A stretch of 16,411 nucleotides of DNA from JBBTCJ01 sp038043285. Lineage in GTDB: Bacteria > Planctomycetota > Phycisphaerae > UBA1845. The notes beneath the pieces are model-generated. The model was not told the DNA's origin, did not search any database, and saw only the letters and a program-made list of their open reading frames with translations. This document shows, piece by piece, positions 1 to 7,167 of the stretch (positions are counted from its first letter, which is position 1; every line of letters starts with the position of its first letter). The position numbers and the translations under genes are program-made. The stretch is from positions 1-16,411 of the forward strand of contig JBBTCJ010000114.1 in assembly GCA_038043285.1 (NCBI GenBank), read 5' to 3'.

Positions 1-42
1 CCCGCGCGTCGCCAACCCCGCTCGGCGGATTACCCTCCGCGC

Positions 43-1347
43 TCATATTCCGCGAAGATAGGGGATCAACTCGCGACGCAACGCCGCCCGTGATGGGCTT
101 TGACCGTCCTGGGCAGGTCGTCCTTGACGGTCGTACCGCTCAAACAGCGAGTTGTAGGCGAACGCCGAGAAATGCCCGGCGGCCTTCCTGGCCGTGCCAA
201 CCTGCGCCCGGACGGTCGATCCGTCCCGCTTATCGAACATGATCCCCGTGATCACCGGGACGTGCGGCTTCATGGCCGTCCATTCCGCCAGCCGCTGGCC
301 GTACGAACCCAAGTCCTTCGCATAGTTCATCGGGAAGACCGCATCCACAAGTCCTTCCTTGATCCATTGTCGGGCGTCCTGGAAGTGTTTGCGCCTGGCG
401 TCTTCGGGTGACGCCCCAACGGCCGTAGTCAGGGCTGCCCGAGGTTTCGTCTTGAGCATCATCTTCCGTACGTCGCGCATCACCTGAGTGACTGTGGCGG
501 TGCGGAATCCGTCCCATTGCGCCGGGGCCTGTTCGGGCGATTTCCCGGTCACGCGTTTGAACATCGCCAGTGTTCGCGGATCGCGCGGGAAGTCGGGAAC
601 GGACGCTCCTTTCGGATAGGATTCGTTCCATTCGTTGGGGAACCGGATGTAGTCCATGTGAACGCCGTCGATCGGGTATTTGGATACGACTTCGTGCACG
701 ACGTCGACCAGGTATCGGCGGACTTCGGGGTAGGCCGGGTTCACACTGACGTACCAGCCGAGCGGCTGATAGCGTCCCGAGGCGTCGCGCCAGAACCACT
801 CACGATGCGCGTTGTACAGCTGCCTTGGATCGGACGGGGGCTTGTCTCCGCGCCAGCCGGGGATCATGTTGACCCAGGCGTGGAGTTGCATTCCCCGCCG
901 ATGAGCCTCCTTGCAGGCCACGCCAAGCGGGTCGAATCCGGGGTCGCGCCCGCCGAACTCTTCCGCCCACGGTTCGATCCGCGAGCGGTACGCCGCCGTT
1001 CCGTTCCCGCGAACCTGAAACAAGACGGTGTTGAAGCCGGCGGACTTGCAGTTGTCGATGACCCGGGCGATATCCGCAGCCGATTTGTAGTCCCAGCGCG
1101 TCACCCAGATGGCCTTGACCGGCTTCTTCCCGTAGGCCCCTCCCAGCCCCCATCGCATTCCCTGACAACCTGGAAGGATGAGCAGGGATGCGGCCACGAA
1201 CGCCCAGCGTGCCGCCCGAAGCTGCCCTCGCCTGAGCCACGGGCAAGCGAGTTCCCTTCTTCCCTCGCCTCCAAAACAGGCTCTACGACGCGGGATCGAG
1301 ATCGTCGGCCGCGCGGTATCCTTAGTCGTGGGACGCAAGTTTGCCAT
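43..1347 (-). CDS. GHL10/DUF187-family glycoside hydrolase, lipoprotein (DigH/YddW/YngK-like)
   Basis: Predicted 434-residue envelope glycoside hydrolase of the GHL10 (PF02638) type. The TIM-barrel signature is visible: KAIWVTRWDY at the domain start, then HAWVNMIPGWRG, YVSVNPAYPEVRRYL and the hallmark DGVHMDYIRFP with its acidic residues. The E. coli relative DigH (YddW) is an outer-membrane lipoprotein that cuts peptide-free peptidoglycan glycans; the same role here is inferred. I chose the ATG at 1347 because GGAGGG (1353-1358) lies 5 nt upstream; a longer open frame exists but would run into the gene before it. A hydrophobic stretch (about residues 47-59) ends in a lipobox-like LPGC, with Cys61 as the likely lipidated residue; the roughly 45-residue basic lead before it is unusually long. 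It follows murQ by 34 bp on the same strand, so co-transcription is likely. Stop is TGA. The substrate could be another glycan. Confidence 0.85.
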   Translation of the reverse strand: MANLRPTTKDTARPTISIPRRRACFGGEGRRELACPWLRRGQLRAARWAFVAASLLILPGCQGMRWGLGGAYGKKPVKAIWVTRWDYKSAADIARVIDNCKSAGFNTVLFQVRGNGTAAYRSRIEPWAEEFGGRDPGFDPLGVACKEAHRRGMQLHAWVNMIPGWRGDKPPSDPRQLYNAHREWFWRDASGRYQPLGWYVSVNPAYPEVRRYLVDVVHEVVSKYPIDGVHMDYIRFPNEWNESYPKGASVPDFPRDPRTLAMFKRVTGKSPEQAPAQWDGFRTATVTQVMRDVRKMMLKTKPRAALTTAVGASPEDARRKHFQDARQWIKEGLVDAVFPMNYAKDLGSYGQRLAEWTAMKPHVPVITGIMFDKRDGSTVRAQVGTARKAAGHFSAFAYNSLFERYDRQGRPAQDGQSPSRAALRRELIPYLRGI

Positions 1348-1352
1348 GGAAG

Positions 1353-1358
1353 CCCTCC
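1353..1358 (-). promoter_or_regulatory. Ribosome binding site of the GHL10 hydrolase
   Basis: On the minus strand this reads GGAGGG, five bases before the ATG at 1347. It is one of the clearest Shine-Dalgarno sites in the window and decides the start of a gene whose open frame extends well upstream into murQ. Confidence 0.7.
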
Positions 1359-1381
1359 GTGGTTCGGTTGTCTTTTCCAAC

Positions 1382-2338
1382 CTAGGGATTTTCGTCCTTC
1401 CGACTCGCCGGACTTGCCCGCTTTTGTCCACGGTCGGCGTGGCCGTCGATGACCCTCGCCATGCGCCCCCCGGCTTCCGCCAGAAGTGCTTCCGCTTCGA
1501 GTCGGGCCACCCCTCGAGCACGCATCACCAAGGCCGTCTTGACTTTTCCGCCGGCCTCGTTGAGCAGCAGCCCAGACGCCTCCCGCGTCAGTCCGGTCAG
1601 GGTCTGGACGATCCGCGTTCCTCGATCCACGAGCTTGGCGTTGGCCCGGGTGTTCACGTCCACCATCAGGTTTTGATAAACCTTTCCGATCTGCACCATG
1701 CTGATCGTGGTTACCATGTTCAACACCATTTTGGTGGCGGTTCCTGCCTTCATCCGCGTGCTTCCGGTGACCACCTCCGGCCCGGTCAGCACCCGGATGG
1801 AGACCTCAGCCTCGTCGGCAACCTGTTCCCGCGGCACGCACGCCAAGAAGATGGTTCCGGCGCCGCGTCGCCGGGCGGCCTTTAGGGCACCGTGCACAAA
1901 CGGCGTAGTTCCGCCCGTAGCGATGGCAAAAACCACGTCATGCTCGCCAAGTTCGCGCTCCTCGATCGCGCGTTCGCCGTCTTCAGCCCGATCCTCCGCC
2001 CCTTCGACACTTCGAGTCAAGGCGTTCGATCCGCCGGCGATGACGCCCTGGACAAGCCCGGGGTCGGTGAGGAATGTGGGAGGGCACTCCGTGGCGTCCA
2101 ACACGCCGAGTCGCCCGCTGGTCCCGGCCCCGACGTAGGTGAGCCGCCCGCCGGAATGCAATGCCGCCGACACCATCTCGATGGCCCGGCAGATTTCGCC
2201 GCGCGCCGCAGCCACCGCCTGTGCGATCGTCGCGTCCTCCCGATTGATAAGGTCAAACGCCTCGCCGATCGTCATGCGATCGAGAGTCATTGACCTGGGG
2301 TTGCGACGTTCCGTTGTTAGATGTCCGCGATCGTCCAT
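1382..2338 (-). CDS. murQ: N-acetylmuramic acid 6-phosphate etherase MurQ
   Basis: Cytoplasmic SIS-domain enzyme that cleaves the D-lactyl ether of MurNAc-6-phosphate to give GlcNAc-6-phosphate, a step of peptidoglycan recycling. Family signatures: LTTERRNPRSMTLDRM at residues 7-22, the sugar-phosphate loop GAGTSGRLGVLDATECPPTF at about 70-89, and VEGAED at 111-116. The two glutamates known to be catalytic in E. coli MurQ (Glu83, Glu114) correspond to Glu84 and Glu115. Later ATGGTTPFVHGAL and GSTRMKAGTATK are also typical. Length 318 residues against about 300 in the family; the extra residues form a polar C-terminal tail. The ATG at 2338 is chosen because the family N-terminus begins here; residues encoded further upstream do not resemble MurQ. 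No strong Shine-Dalgarno is seen. Stop is TAG. It heads a two-gene unit with the GHL10 hydrolase. Identity is secure. Confidence 0.96.
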   Translation of the reverse strand: MDDRGHLTTERRNPRSMTLDRMTIGEAFDLINREDATIAQAVAAARGEICRAIEMVSAALHSGGRLTYVGAGTSGRLGVLDATECPPTFLTDPGLVQGVIAGGSNALTRSVEGAEDRAEDGERAIEERELGEHDVVFAIATGGTTPFVHGALKAARRRGAGTIFLACVPREQVADEAEVSIRVLTGPEVVTGSTRMKAGTATKMVLNMVTTISMVQIGKVYQNLMVDVNTRANAKLVDRGTRIVQTLTGLTREASGLLLNEAGGKVKTALVMRARGVARLEAEALLAEAGGRMARVIDGHADRGQKRASPASRKDENP

Positions 2339-2834
2339 GAGTGGCACGGCCTGCGTGAGGGCCGGCTCCACGATTCGAACTACCTCTGCCCCCCACCAGG
2401 CCGGGACCACAAGATCCAACCAACACCCGACCCCGCTCGCCTGGTCCGGTTGACAACCGCCCGATGGTTGGAGGGTCATCGTAGCCGCGTTGGCCGCGTG
2501 CGTGAACCGGCAGCCAAGCCGCGAGGGGTACCCGCGCCCGGCGAATGGTCAAGGCAGATGCGAGCACCTGTACTACCCATTAAAAGGCCCTGCGGGCGGT
2601 TCAGGTCGGGTTCTCAGGGCCGCAGGTTTCGGGTATGAATTATGCAGTCGTATCGGCGACGACGGGCGGAATCTGCTGCCGCTCGTCGGGCCAACCTTCG
2701 TCTGCGACGGAAGGTTCGGGTCGGGCTTGAGCGTGGCGTCGGGGGCCGGGGAGCTTCTGTCCCGGCAAACGTCGATGCCGCCGCGAACTCGCCAGCCCCC
2801 AGCAAATGAGATTCCCAGCAGGAAGGATCCATGT
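2339..2834. other. Divergent intergenic region murQ/rocA, no gene seen
   Basis: About 496 bp between the starts of murQ (minus) and rocA (plus). Six-frame reading gives only low-complexity Arg/Pro/Gly-rich translation. It must hold promoters for both units, but I see no convincing -35/-10 pair: a TTGACA at 2450-2455 has nothing resembling TATAAT at 16-18 bp. That TTGACA lies inside a small palindrome, GGTTG-A-CAACC (2448-2458). A GATTCGAAC on the plus strand near 2370 resembles a tRNA T-loop but the flanking arms do not pair. Confidence 0.5.
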
Positions 2835-4385
2835 ATGCTCCCGCCCTATACACCCGAACCGTACGTCGATTTTTCCCTCCCCGGTCCCCGCGACAAAATG
2901 TCGGCCGCACTGGAGCAGGTCCGCGGGCGGCTCAGAGGCAGCTACCCTCTTTGGATCGACGGTCAGCCGGTTCCGACGGCGGCGACCTTCACGTCCGTCA
3001 GCCCCGCCGACCCCGACCGCGTCGTTGGGATGATTTCCCAGGCCAACGCCGACCAGGCCAGGACGGCCATTCAAACCGCCGCCGAAGCCTACAAGACCTG
3101 GAGCCGGGTCGAACCCGACGCGCGAGCAAGAATCCTCCTCAAGGCGGCCGCCATCATGCGTCGCCGGGTTTATGAGCTGGCCGCGTGGCAGTGCTTCGAG
3201 GTAAGCAAAAGCTGGCTCGAAGCCTATGCCGACGTGTGCGAGGCGGTTGACTTCCTGGAGTTCTACGGGCGGGAGATGATGCGCCTCGGCGGTTCGCACC
3301 CCGTCACCCCCTACCCGGGCGAGGAGAACGAAGTTCGCTACGTCCCCCTTGGCGTCGGCGTCATCATACCGCCGTGGAACTTCCCGCTGGCGATTTGTAC
3401 AGGCATGACCGGCGCCGCTCTGGTCACCGGCAACGCGGTGGTGCTCAAACCGGCGAGCACGGCGCCGGTCATCGCCGCCAAGCTCGTCGAGATCCTGCAC
3501 GAAGCTGGGCTGCCAAAAAACGTCCTTAACTTCCTCCCCGGTCCGGGACGCTCTGTCGGGGATACGCTTGTAGGCCATCCGTTGACGCGGTTTATCGCCT
3601 TCACCGGATCGCGCGAGGTGGGCATCGGCATCTTCGACAAGGCCGCCAAGGTGCATCCCGGACAGATTTGGCTCAAGCGAAGCGTGCTTGAAATGGGCGG
3701 CAAGGACTGCATCGTCGTGGACGAAACCGCGGACGTGGAGGCTGCCGCGGAGGGCGTCGTCGCGGCGGCCTTCGGATTTCAGGGGCAAAAATGCTCAGCG
3801 TGCAGCCGGCTGATCGCGCACCAGGCGATCTACCCCGCGCTGCTCGACCGCGTCGTTGCCCGTTCGCGCGAGCTGACCATCGGTGACACCACCGAGGCGA
3901 CCAACTTCCACCTGGGGGCGGTGATCGACAAGAACGCCTACGACAAGATCAACGAATACGTCCGCATCGGGAAAACCGAGGGGCGAGTCGCGCTGGCCGA
4001 GGGCAAGGTTCCGGCCAAGGGCTTCTTCATCCCGCCGACGATCATCGCCGATGTCGCTCCCAATGCCCGCATTTCGCAAGAGGAGATTTTCGGCCCGGTG
4101 CTTGCCGTCATCAGGGCGAAGAACTTTGACGAGGCCCTCGACGTGGCCAACGGCACGGAGTACGGCCTGACCGGCGCGCTCTACTCCCGCGATCGCCTGC
4201 GACTCGAGCGCGCGCGACGCGAGTTTCACGTCGGAAACCTTTATCTCAACCGCAAGTGCACCGGCGCGCTGGTGGACGTGCAGCCGTTCGGCGGATTCAA
4301 CATGTCGGGGACCGACTCGAAGGCCGGCGGGCGCGACTATCTGCAGCTATTCCTTCAGGGCAAGTCGATCACCGAGCGCTGGTAA
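2835..4385 (+). CDS. rocA: L-glutamate gamma-semialdehyde (1-pyrroline-5-carboxylate) dehydrogenase, RocA type
   Basis: NAD-dependent aldehyde dehydrogenase that oxidises glutamate-5-semialdehyde to glutamate, the last step of proline and arginine catabolism. ALDH motifs by residue: PPWNFPLAI (179-187, oxyanion Asn182), the Rossmann turn FTGSREVG (256-263), general-base Glu286 in LEMGGKD, and nucleophile Cys320 in GFQGQKCSACSR. The C-terminal NRKCTGALVDVQPFGGF followed by MSGTDSKAGGRDYL is the P5CDH signature that separates RocA from other ALDHs. Length 516 residues matches Bacillus RocA (about 515). It is a stand-alone enzyme without the proline dehydrogenase half of PutA. ATG at 2835 has GGAAGGA (2821-2827) 7 nt upstream; an ATG at 2831 is in another frame. 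Stop is TAA. No proline dehydrogenase gene is in the window. Confidence 0.94.
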   Translation: MLPPYTPEPYVDFSLPGPRDKMSAALEQVRGRLRGSYPLWIDGQPVPTAATFTSVSPADPDRVVGMISQANADQARTAIQTAAEAYKTWSRVEPDARARILLKAAAIMRRRVYELAAWQCFEVSKSWLEAYADVCEAVDFLEFYGREMMRLGGSHPVTPYPGEENEVRYVPLGVGVIIPPWNFPLAICTGMTGAALVTGNAVVLKPASTAPVIAAKLVEILHEAGLPKNVLNFLPGPGRSVGDTLVGHPLTRFIAFTGSREVGIGIFDKAAKVHPGQIWLKRSVLEMGGKDCIVVDETADVEAAAEGVVAAAFGFQGQKCSACSRLIAHQAIYPALLDRVVARSRELTIGDTTEATNFHLGAVIDKNAYDKINEYVRIGKTEGRVALAEGKVPAKGFFIPPTIIADVAPNARISQEEIFGPVLAVIRAKNFDEALDVANGTEYGLTGALYSRDRLRLERARREFHVGNLYLNRKCTGALVDVQPFGGFNMSGTDSKAGGRDYLQLFLQGKSITERW

Positions 4386-4400
4386 GGTTGGAGGCCTGAC

Positions 4401-4410
4401 CAGAGCCGCG
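4401..4410 (+). repeat. Dispersed 10-mer CAGAGCCGCG, copy 1
   Basis: CAGAGCCGCG lies just after the rocA stop. The same 10-mer, or its complement, occurs twice in the gap after the VanZ-like gene (14437-14446, 14471-14480) and once at 16213-16222. All four copies are intergenic, which suggests a REP-like family. Confidence 0.45.
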
Positions 4411-4454
4411 ACGGCGAGGGGCGGGCGGATAGTCGATTGACGATTCAAGACGTT

Positions 4455-4481
4455 CCCCACCCTCGCTGCGCGAGGATGGGG
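4455..4481 (+). terminator. Strong intergenic hairpin after rocA (terminator or palindromic repeat)
   Basis: The arms CCCCACCCTCG (4455-4465) and CGAGGATGGGG (4471-4481) pair over 10 of 11 positions, with one C-A mismatch and a CTGCG loop. It sits 70 bp past the rocA stop and 163 bp before the next start. No T-run follows, so it may act as a Rho-independent-like roadblock, an mRNA stabiliser or a mobile palindromic repeat instead of a classical terminator. Confidence 0.45.
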
Positions 4482-4643
4482 CACCGAGCAGACCGCCTTG
4501 TGGTCGAACCTGGCCGAGGCAGGCACAGCCCCCTTGGGCTGCCGGGCAAGTCACCATGGTTGACAGGTTCCCGAACTCGACGACCATGGGCGACGTTCGG
4601 GCTGAATCCACGCGTTGTCGAGCGAGAATGGAGCGTTCCCATC

Positions 4644-5237
4644 ATGTTGAAAGTGACCTTCCTTGTGACCGCCCTGTGCGGGATGTTGTGCGCCTGGTCG
4701 GATGAGGGCGGCGACAAGAAACCTGAAGCGACTGCGACGAGCGGGAAGTCGGTTTACGATCTCACCGTCAAGGACATTGCCGGCAAGGACATCCCGCTTG
4801 TCCAGTACAAAAGCAAGGTCTGCCTGATCGTCAACGTCGCCAGCCTCTGAGGGCTGACCGAGTCTTCGTACTCCGGTCTGGAGTCGATCTTTCAGAAGTA
4901 CAAGAACCAGGGCTTCGCGGTGCTGGCCTTCCCGGCCAACAACTTCGGCAACCAGGAGCCGGGTTCCAACGACGAGATCAAGTCTTTCTGCCGCACGAAG
5001 AAGAAGGCTACGTTCGACCTCTTCGCGAAGGTTTCGGTGAAGGGCCAGGATCAGTGCCCACTGTATCAGTTTCTGACCAAACATCCGGACGCGAAGATCG
5101 CCGGCGACGTGCCCTGGAACTTCCAGAAGTACCTCGTGGGACGTGACGGGCAGGTGATCGCCAAATTCGGCCCCAAGATCGCGCCGACGGACACCACGAT
5201 CACCGGCGCGATCGAAGAGGCTCTTGCGCAGAAGTAG
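4644..5237 (+). CDS. Secreted selenocysteine-containing glutathione peroxidase family protein (in-frame UGA)
   Basis: Thiol peroxidase of the GPx family, 197 residues when the TGA at 4848-4850 is read as Sec69. Sequence around it is VNVASL-U-GLTESSYSGLE, exactly the GPx active-site motif. The other tetrad members follow in frame: Gln104 (NFGNQEPGS), Trp158 and Asn159 (VPWNFQKYL). Cys116 (IKSFC) aligns with the resolving Cys of yeast Gpx3, suggesting a thioredoxin-type Sec-Cys cycle. Residues 1-18 form a hydrophobic signal peptide with likely cleavage near AWS-D, so the enzyme should act outside the cytoplasm. ATG at 4644 is preceded by GGAG (4630-4633). The final stop is TAG. Conventional calling would end it after residue 68 and find a fragment starting at GTG 4920. 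Alternatives are a nonsense mutation or a base error, but the intact remainder and a SECIS-like hairpin argue against both. Confidence 0.9.
4848..4850 (+). other. Selenocysteine codon (UGA) of the GPx
   Basis: In-frame TGA at the position where GPx proteins carry catalytic Sec or Cys (Sec69). The frame stays open for 128 more codons with conserved GPx residues. TGA serves as normal stop for at least seven other genes in the window, so this is context-dependent recoding and not a changed genetic code. Confidence 0.88.
4866..4887 (+). promoter_or_regulatory. Candidate bacterial SECIS hairpin
   Basis: Stem TCG + ACTCC (4866-4868, 4870-4874) pairs with GGAGT + CGA (4880-4884, 4885-4887), leaving T4869 bulged and the loop GGTCT (4875-4879). 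The loop starts 24 nt after the UGA, within the range usual for bacterial SECIS elements, and it begins with G. The E. coli fdhF element has an AGGUCU loop and a bulged U on the 5' side, both bound by SelB; here the bulge is five pairs below the loop versus three in fdhF. A competing hairpin, 4856-4863 with 4870-4878, is also possible. Part of the loop encodes Gly-Leu-Glu, conserved for protein reasons. Confidence 0.65.
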
Positions 5238-5318
5238 CCCCGGCGTCGGCCACTCGGATGATCGGACCTGACCAGGACGCGCGTTTGGATTGCGTTTTCT
5301 CTTGGAACAGAGGTCGAC

Positions 5319-5343
5319 GGTTCCCCATCTTGCCGGGGAAACC
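5319..5343 (+). terminator. Hairpin in the GPx-cheX gap
   Basis: GGTTCCCC (5319-5326) pairs with GGGGAA-A-CC (5335-5343), with one bulged A and an 8-nt loop. It lies 82 bp after the GPx stop and 173 bp before the CheX-like start. No T-tract follows. It could be a terminator or a leader structure; the rest of this 278-bp gap shows nothing recognisable. Confidence 0.3.
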
Positions 5344-5515
5344 GGCTTATCGGAAAGGACGACTGAGGGATAACCCTTGCTTGCGCGGAGGTCATCGCCG
5401 TGGACATAGCGGTGTTTGAACTTCAATCGTACGCTCGTGTGGGCAGGTCGCCGGGGCTGAGCGCGCCGCACATCGGGCCGATGGGCGGACATCGTCCGGC
5501 GCATCCAGACAACAC

Positions 5516-6010
5516 ATGGACGTTCGATTCATCAATCCGTTCATTCAAGCCACGCGCCGAGTGTTCTCGCTCATGGCGGGCCTGGAGGTGTCGTCCGTCG
5601 GCATGCGGGCCGTCCAAGTGCTGCCGCACGACGGCTCGCTGGTCAATGCCGTCGTGGACCTCAGCGGCGATATCCGCGGCGCGGTCATCCTCCGCCTATC
5701 CAAAAGCGCGGTGCTGCCGATCGCCAGCGCATTTGCCCATTCCAGCGTCTCGTACGACGACGCCGTCGACGCCGTCGGCGAAGTGGCCAACATGATTACC
5801 GGCAACGCCAAACACCATTTGTACGGGCGATTCGCGTCGATGTCGCCGCCTCGCGTCCTGACCTGCGACTTGTCGCGCACCGATCTGGGCAAGCTTTCGC
5901 CGTGGCTGATTCTGGCCTTCAGTACCCACGTCGGCGAGTTCTACCTGTCGACTTCCTTCCATGACTCCACCGACACGCCCCGTTCACGATTCAACCGCGT
6001 TGCCTGTTGA
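5516..6010 (+). CDS. CheX-like chemotaxis phosphatase family protein
   Basis: 164-residue cytoplasmic protein of the CheC/CheX/FliY phosphatase fold. The N-terminus RFINPFIQATRRVFSLMAG and the core DDAVDAVGEVANMITGNAK (about residues 81-99) match CheX; the E-x2-N catalytic pair that dephosphorylates CheY-P is Glu89 and Asn92. A GDIRGAVILRLS strand segment (51-62) is also typical. CheX in chemotaxis removes phosphate from CheY; homologues outside chemotaxis clusters often act on other response regulators, and no che or flagellar gene is nearby, so the partner is unknown. The ATG at 5516 fits the family start, though no good Shine-Dalgarno precedes it. The segment after about residue 148 is polar and variable. 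Stop is TGA. Confidence 0.85.
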   Translation: MDVRFINPFIQATRRVFSLMAGLEVSSVGMRAVQVLPHDGSLVNAVVDLSGDIRGAVILRLSKSAVLPIASAFAHSSVSYDDAVDAVGEVANMITGNAKHHLYGRFASMSPPRVLTCDLSRTDLGKLSPWLILAFSTHVGEFYLSTSFHDSTDTPRSRFNRVAC

Positions 6011-6179
6011 TCCGCCGCCGCGACGTAGTCGCCGTTGGAACGACCCTGCGTCAAGACATCATCGGCCTTTACGCGCGACGGTGATCCGACTAATCTCCCC
6101 GCCATCCGGCGTACAAGACCATGCCGCAGGGCACTGAGGAGTTCCGCCCGACTGGCTTCGCCAAGGGAGAAACCGGCTC

Positions 6180-7124
6180 ATGTTCAACAAGCTCGACAAG
6201 CGCGTGCTTTCCTTGTTCGCAGCCGCACTCGTCGCCCTGGCGACCACGAGCGTTCGTGCGGGTGATCGACAAGAAGCCGAGAACCTCCCGCCGATCTACG
6301 ACACGAAGGCCGACGGCGAGAAGCAGATCGCCGACGCGCTAACGGCCGCGAAGAGCGACGGCCGGCGCGTACTCCTTCAGTTCGGCGCCAACTGGTGCAT
6401 CTGGTGCCATTGGTTGCACACCGTCCTGACCACCGATCCCAAGATCGCCAAAGTCGTCAAGGACGATTACCTGTTGGTGCTGATCGACATCGACGACGTC
6501 GACGGCAAACGGCACAACGACGCCATCGACGAGCGCTTTGGTCGACCCACCAAGAGCGGCGTGCCCGCCTGGATCGTTCTCAACGCCAATGGAAAGATGC
6601 TCGCGTCGGTGAACACGGAAGCGATGGAGAAGGGGAAGGGGTATGACAACGAGAAGGTTCTGGCGACGCTGAAACAATACGGCAAGGATCATCCCGCGGC
6701 GGAAGCGCACTTGGCCGCCGCCACCGCGGAAGCCAAGGCGCAGTCGAAGAATCTCTTGGTTTATTTTTCCGCGCCGTGGTGCGAATGGTGTAAGCGCCTC
6801 GACGCCTACTTTGCCCGACCGGAGGTGTCCAAGGCCTTGGCTTCTTCGTTTGCGATCGTCAGGCTCGATCTTGAGTTGAACCCGGGCGCGAGCGAGATCG
6901 CCGCGAAGTACGGCCGGGGCGAAAAGGACGGCCTGCCGTTCTTCCTGATCCTGGATGCGTCAGGCAAGCAAATGGCTGATTCTTTCGGCCCGAAGGGAAA
7001 CTGCGGATTCCCAGTGGAGACCTTCGAGGTCGAGCACTTCATGTCGGTGTTGAAGACCACAGGCAAGTATCTTGACGCCGATAAGCTCCGAACGTTGGAA
7101 GGGTCGCTGAAAAGCGAGCCGTGA
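6180..7124 (+). CDS. Secreted protein with two thioredoxin-fold domains
   Basis: 314 residues. A signal peptide (LSLFAAALVALATTSVRA, likely cut after Ala27) sends it to the periplasm or outside. Two thioredoxin-like domains follow: the first has WCIWC (Cys73, Cys76) and a cis-Pro candidate Pro129 (SGVPAW); the second has WCEWC (Cys201, Cys204) and Pro253 (DGLPFF). Both keep the redox-active CxxC, and Trp between the cysteines recurs in each, suggesting internal duplication of a DUF255/thioredoxin_7-like unit. Expected activity is disulfide reduction or exchange in the envelope; the substrate is not evident. ATG at 6180 has AGGGAGA (6164-6170) 9 nt upstream. It ends 43 bp before mqnE, so the two may be co-transcribed. 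A link to the upstream peroxidase is plausible but not shown. Stop is TGA. Confidence 0.88.
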   Translation: MFNKLDKRVLSLFAAALVALATTSVRAGDRQEAENLPPIYDTKADGEKQIADALTAAKSDGRRVLLQFGANWCIWCHWLHTVLTTDPKIAKVVKDDYLLVLIDIDDVDGKRHNDAIDERFGRPTKSGVPAWIVLNANGKMLASVNTEAMEKGKGYDNEKVLATLKQYGKDHPAAEAHLAAATAEAKAQSKNLLVYFSAPWCEWCKRLDAYFARPEVSKALASSFAIVRLDLELNPGASEIAAKYGRGEKDGLPFFLILDASGKQMADSFGPKGNCGFPVETFEVEHFMSVLKTTGKYLDADKLRTLEGSLKSEP

Positions 7125-7167
7125 ACCTGACCCGGTCTTGGGTCTTCCCTCGCCGCCGGAATCGTTG

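Noticed and set aside
2360..2400. tRNA-like T-loop (GATTCGAAC complement) before murQ
   Set aside because: The bases on both sides do not pair into a T-arm, and no acceptor or anticodon stem could be found.
2640..3788. 382-residue open frame opposite rocA
   Set aside because: No recognisable motif and lies fully over the well-supported dehydrogenase.
4437..4442. TTGACG before the GPx gene as a -35 box (also TTGACA at 4560-4565)
   Set aside because: No acceptable -10 at 16-18 bp for either; at best 3 of 6 matches.
4644..4850. GPx as a pseudogene or two separate genes
   Set aside because: The TGA is at the one codon where Sec is expected, the downstream frame is intact with the tetrad residues, and a SECIS-like hairpin follows.
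4551..5504. 317-residue minus-strand open frame covering the GPx gene
   Set aside because: Arg-rich, no motif. Its presence could hide the interrupted peroxidase, but the plus-strand GPx residues are decisive.
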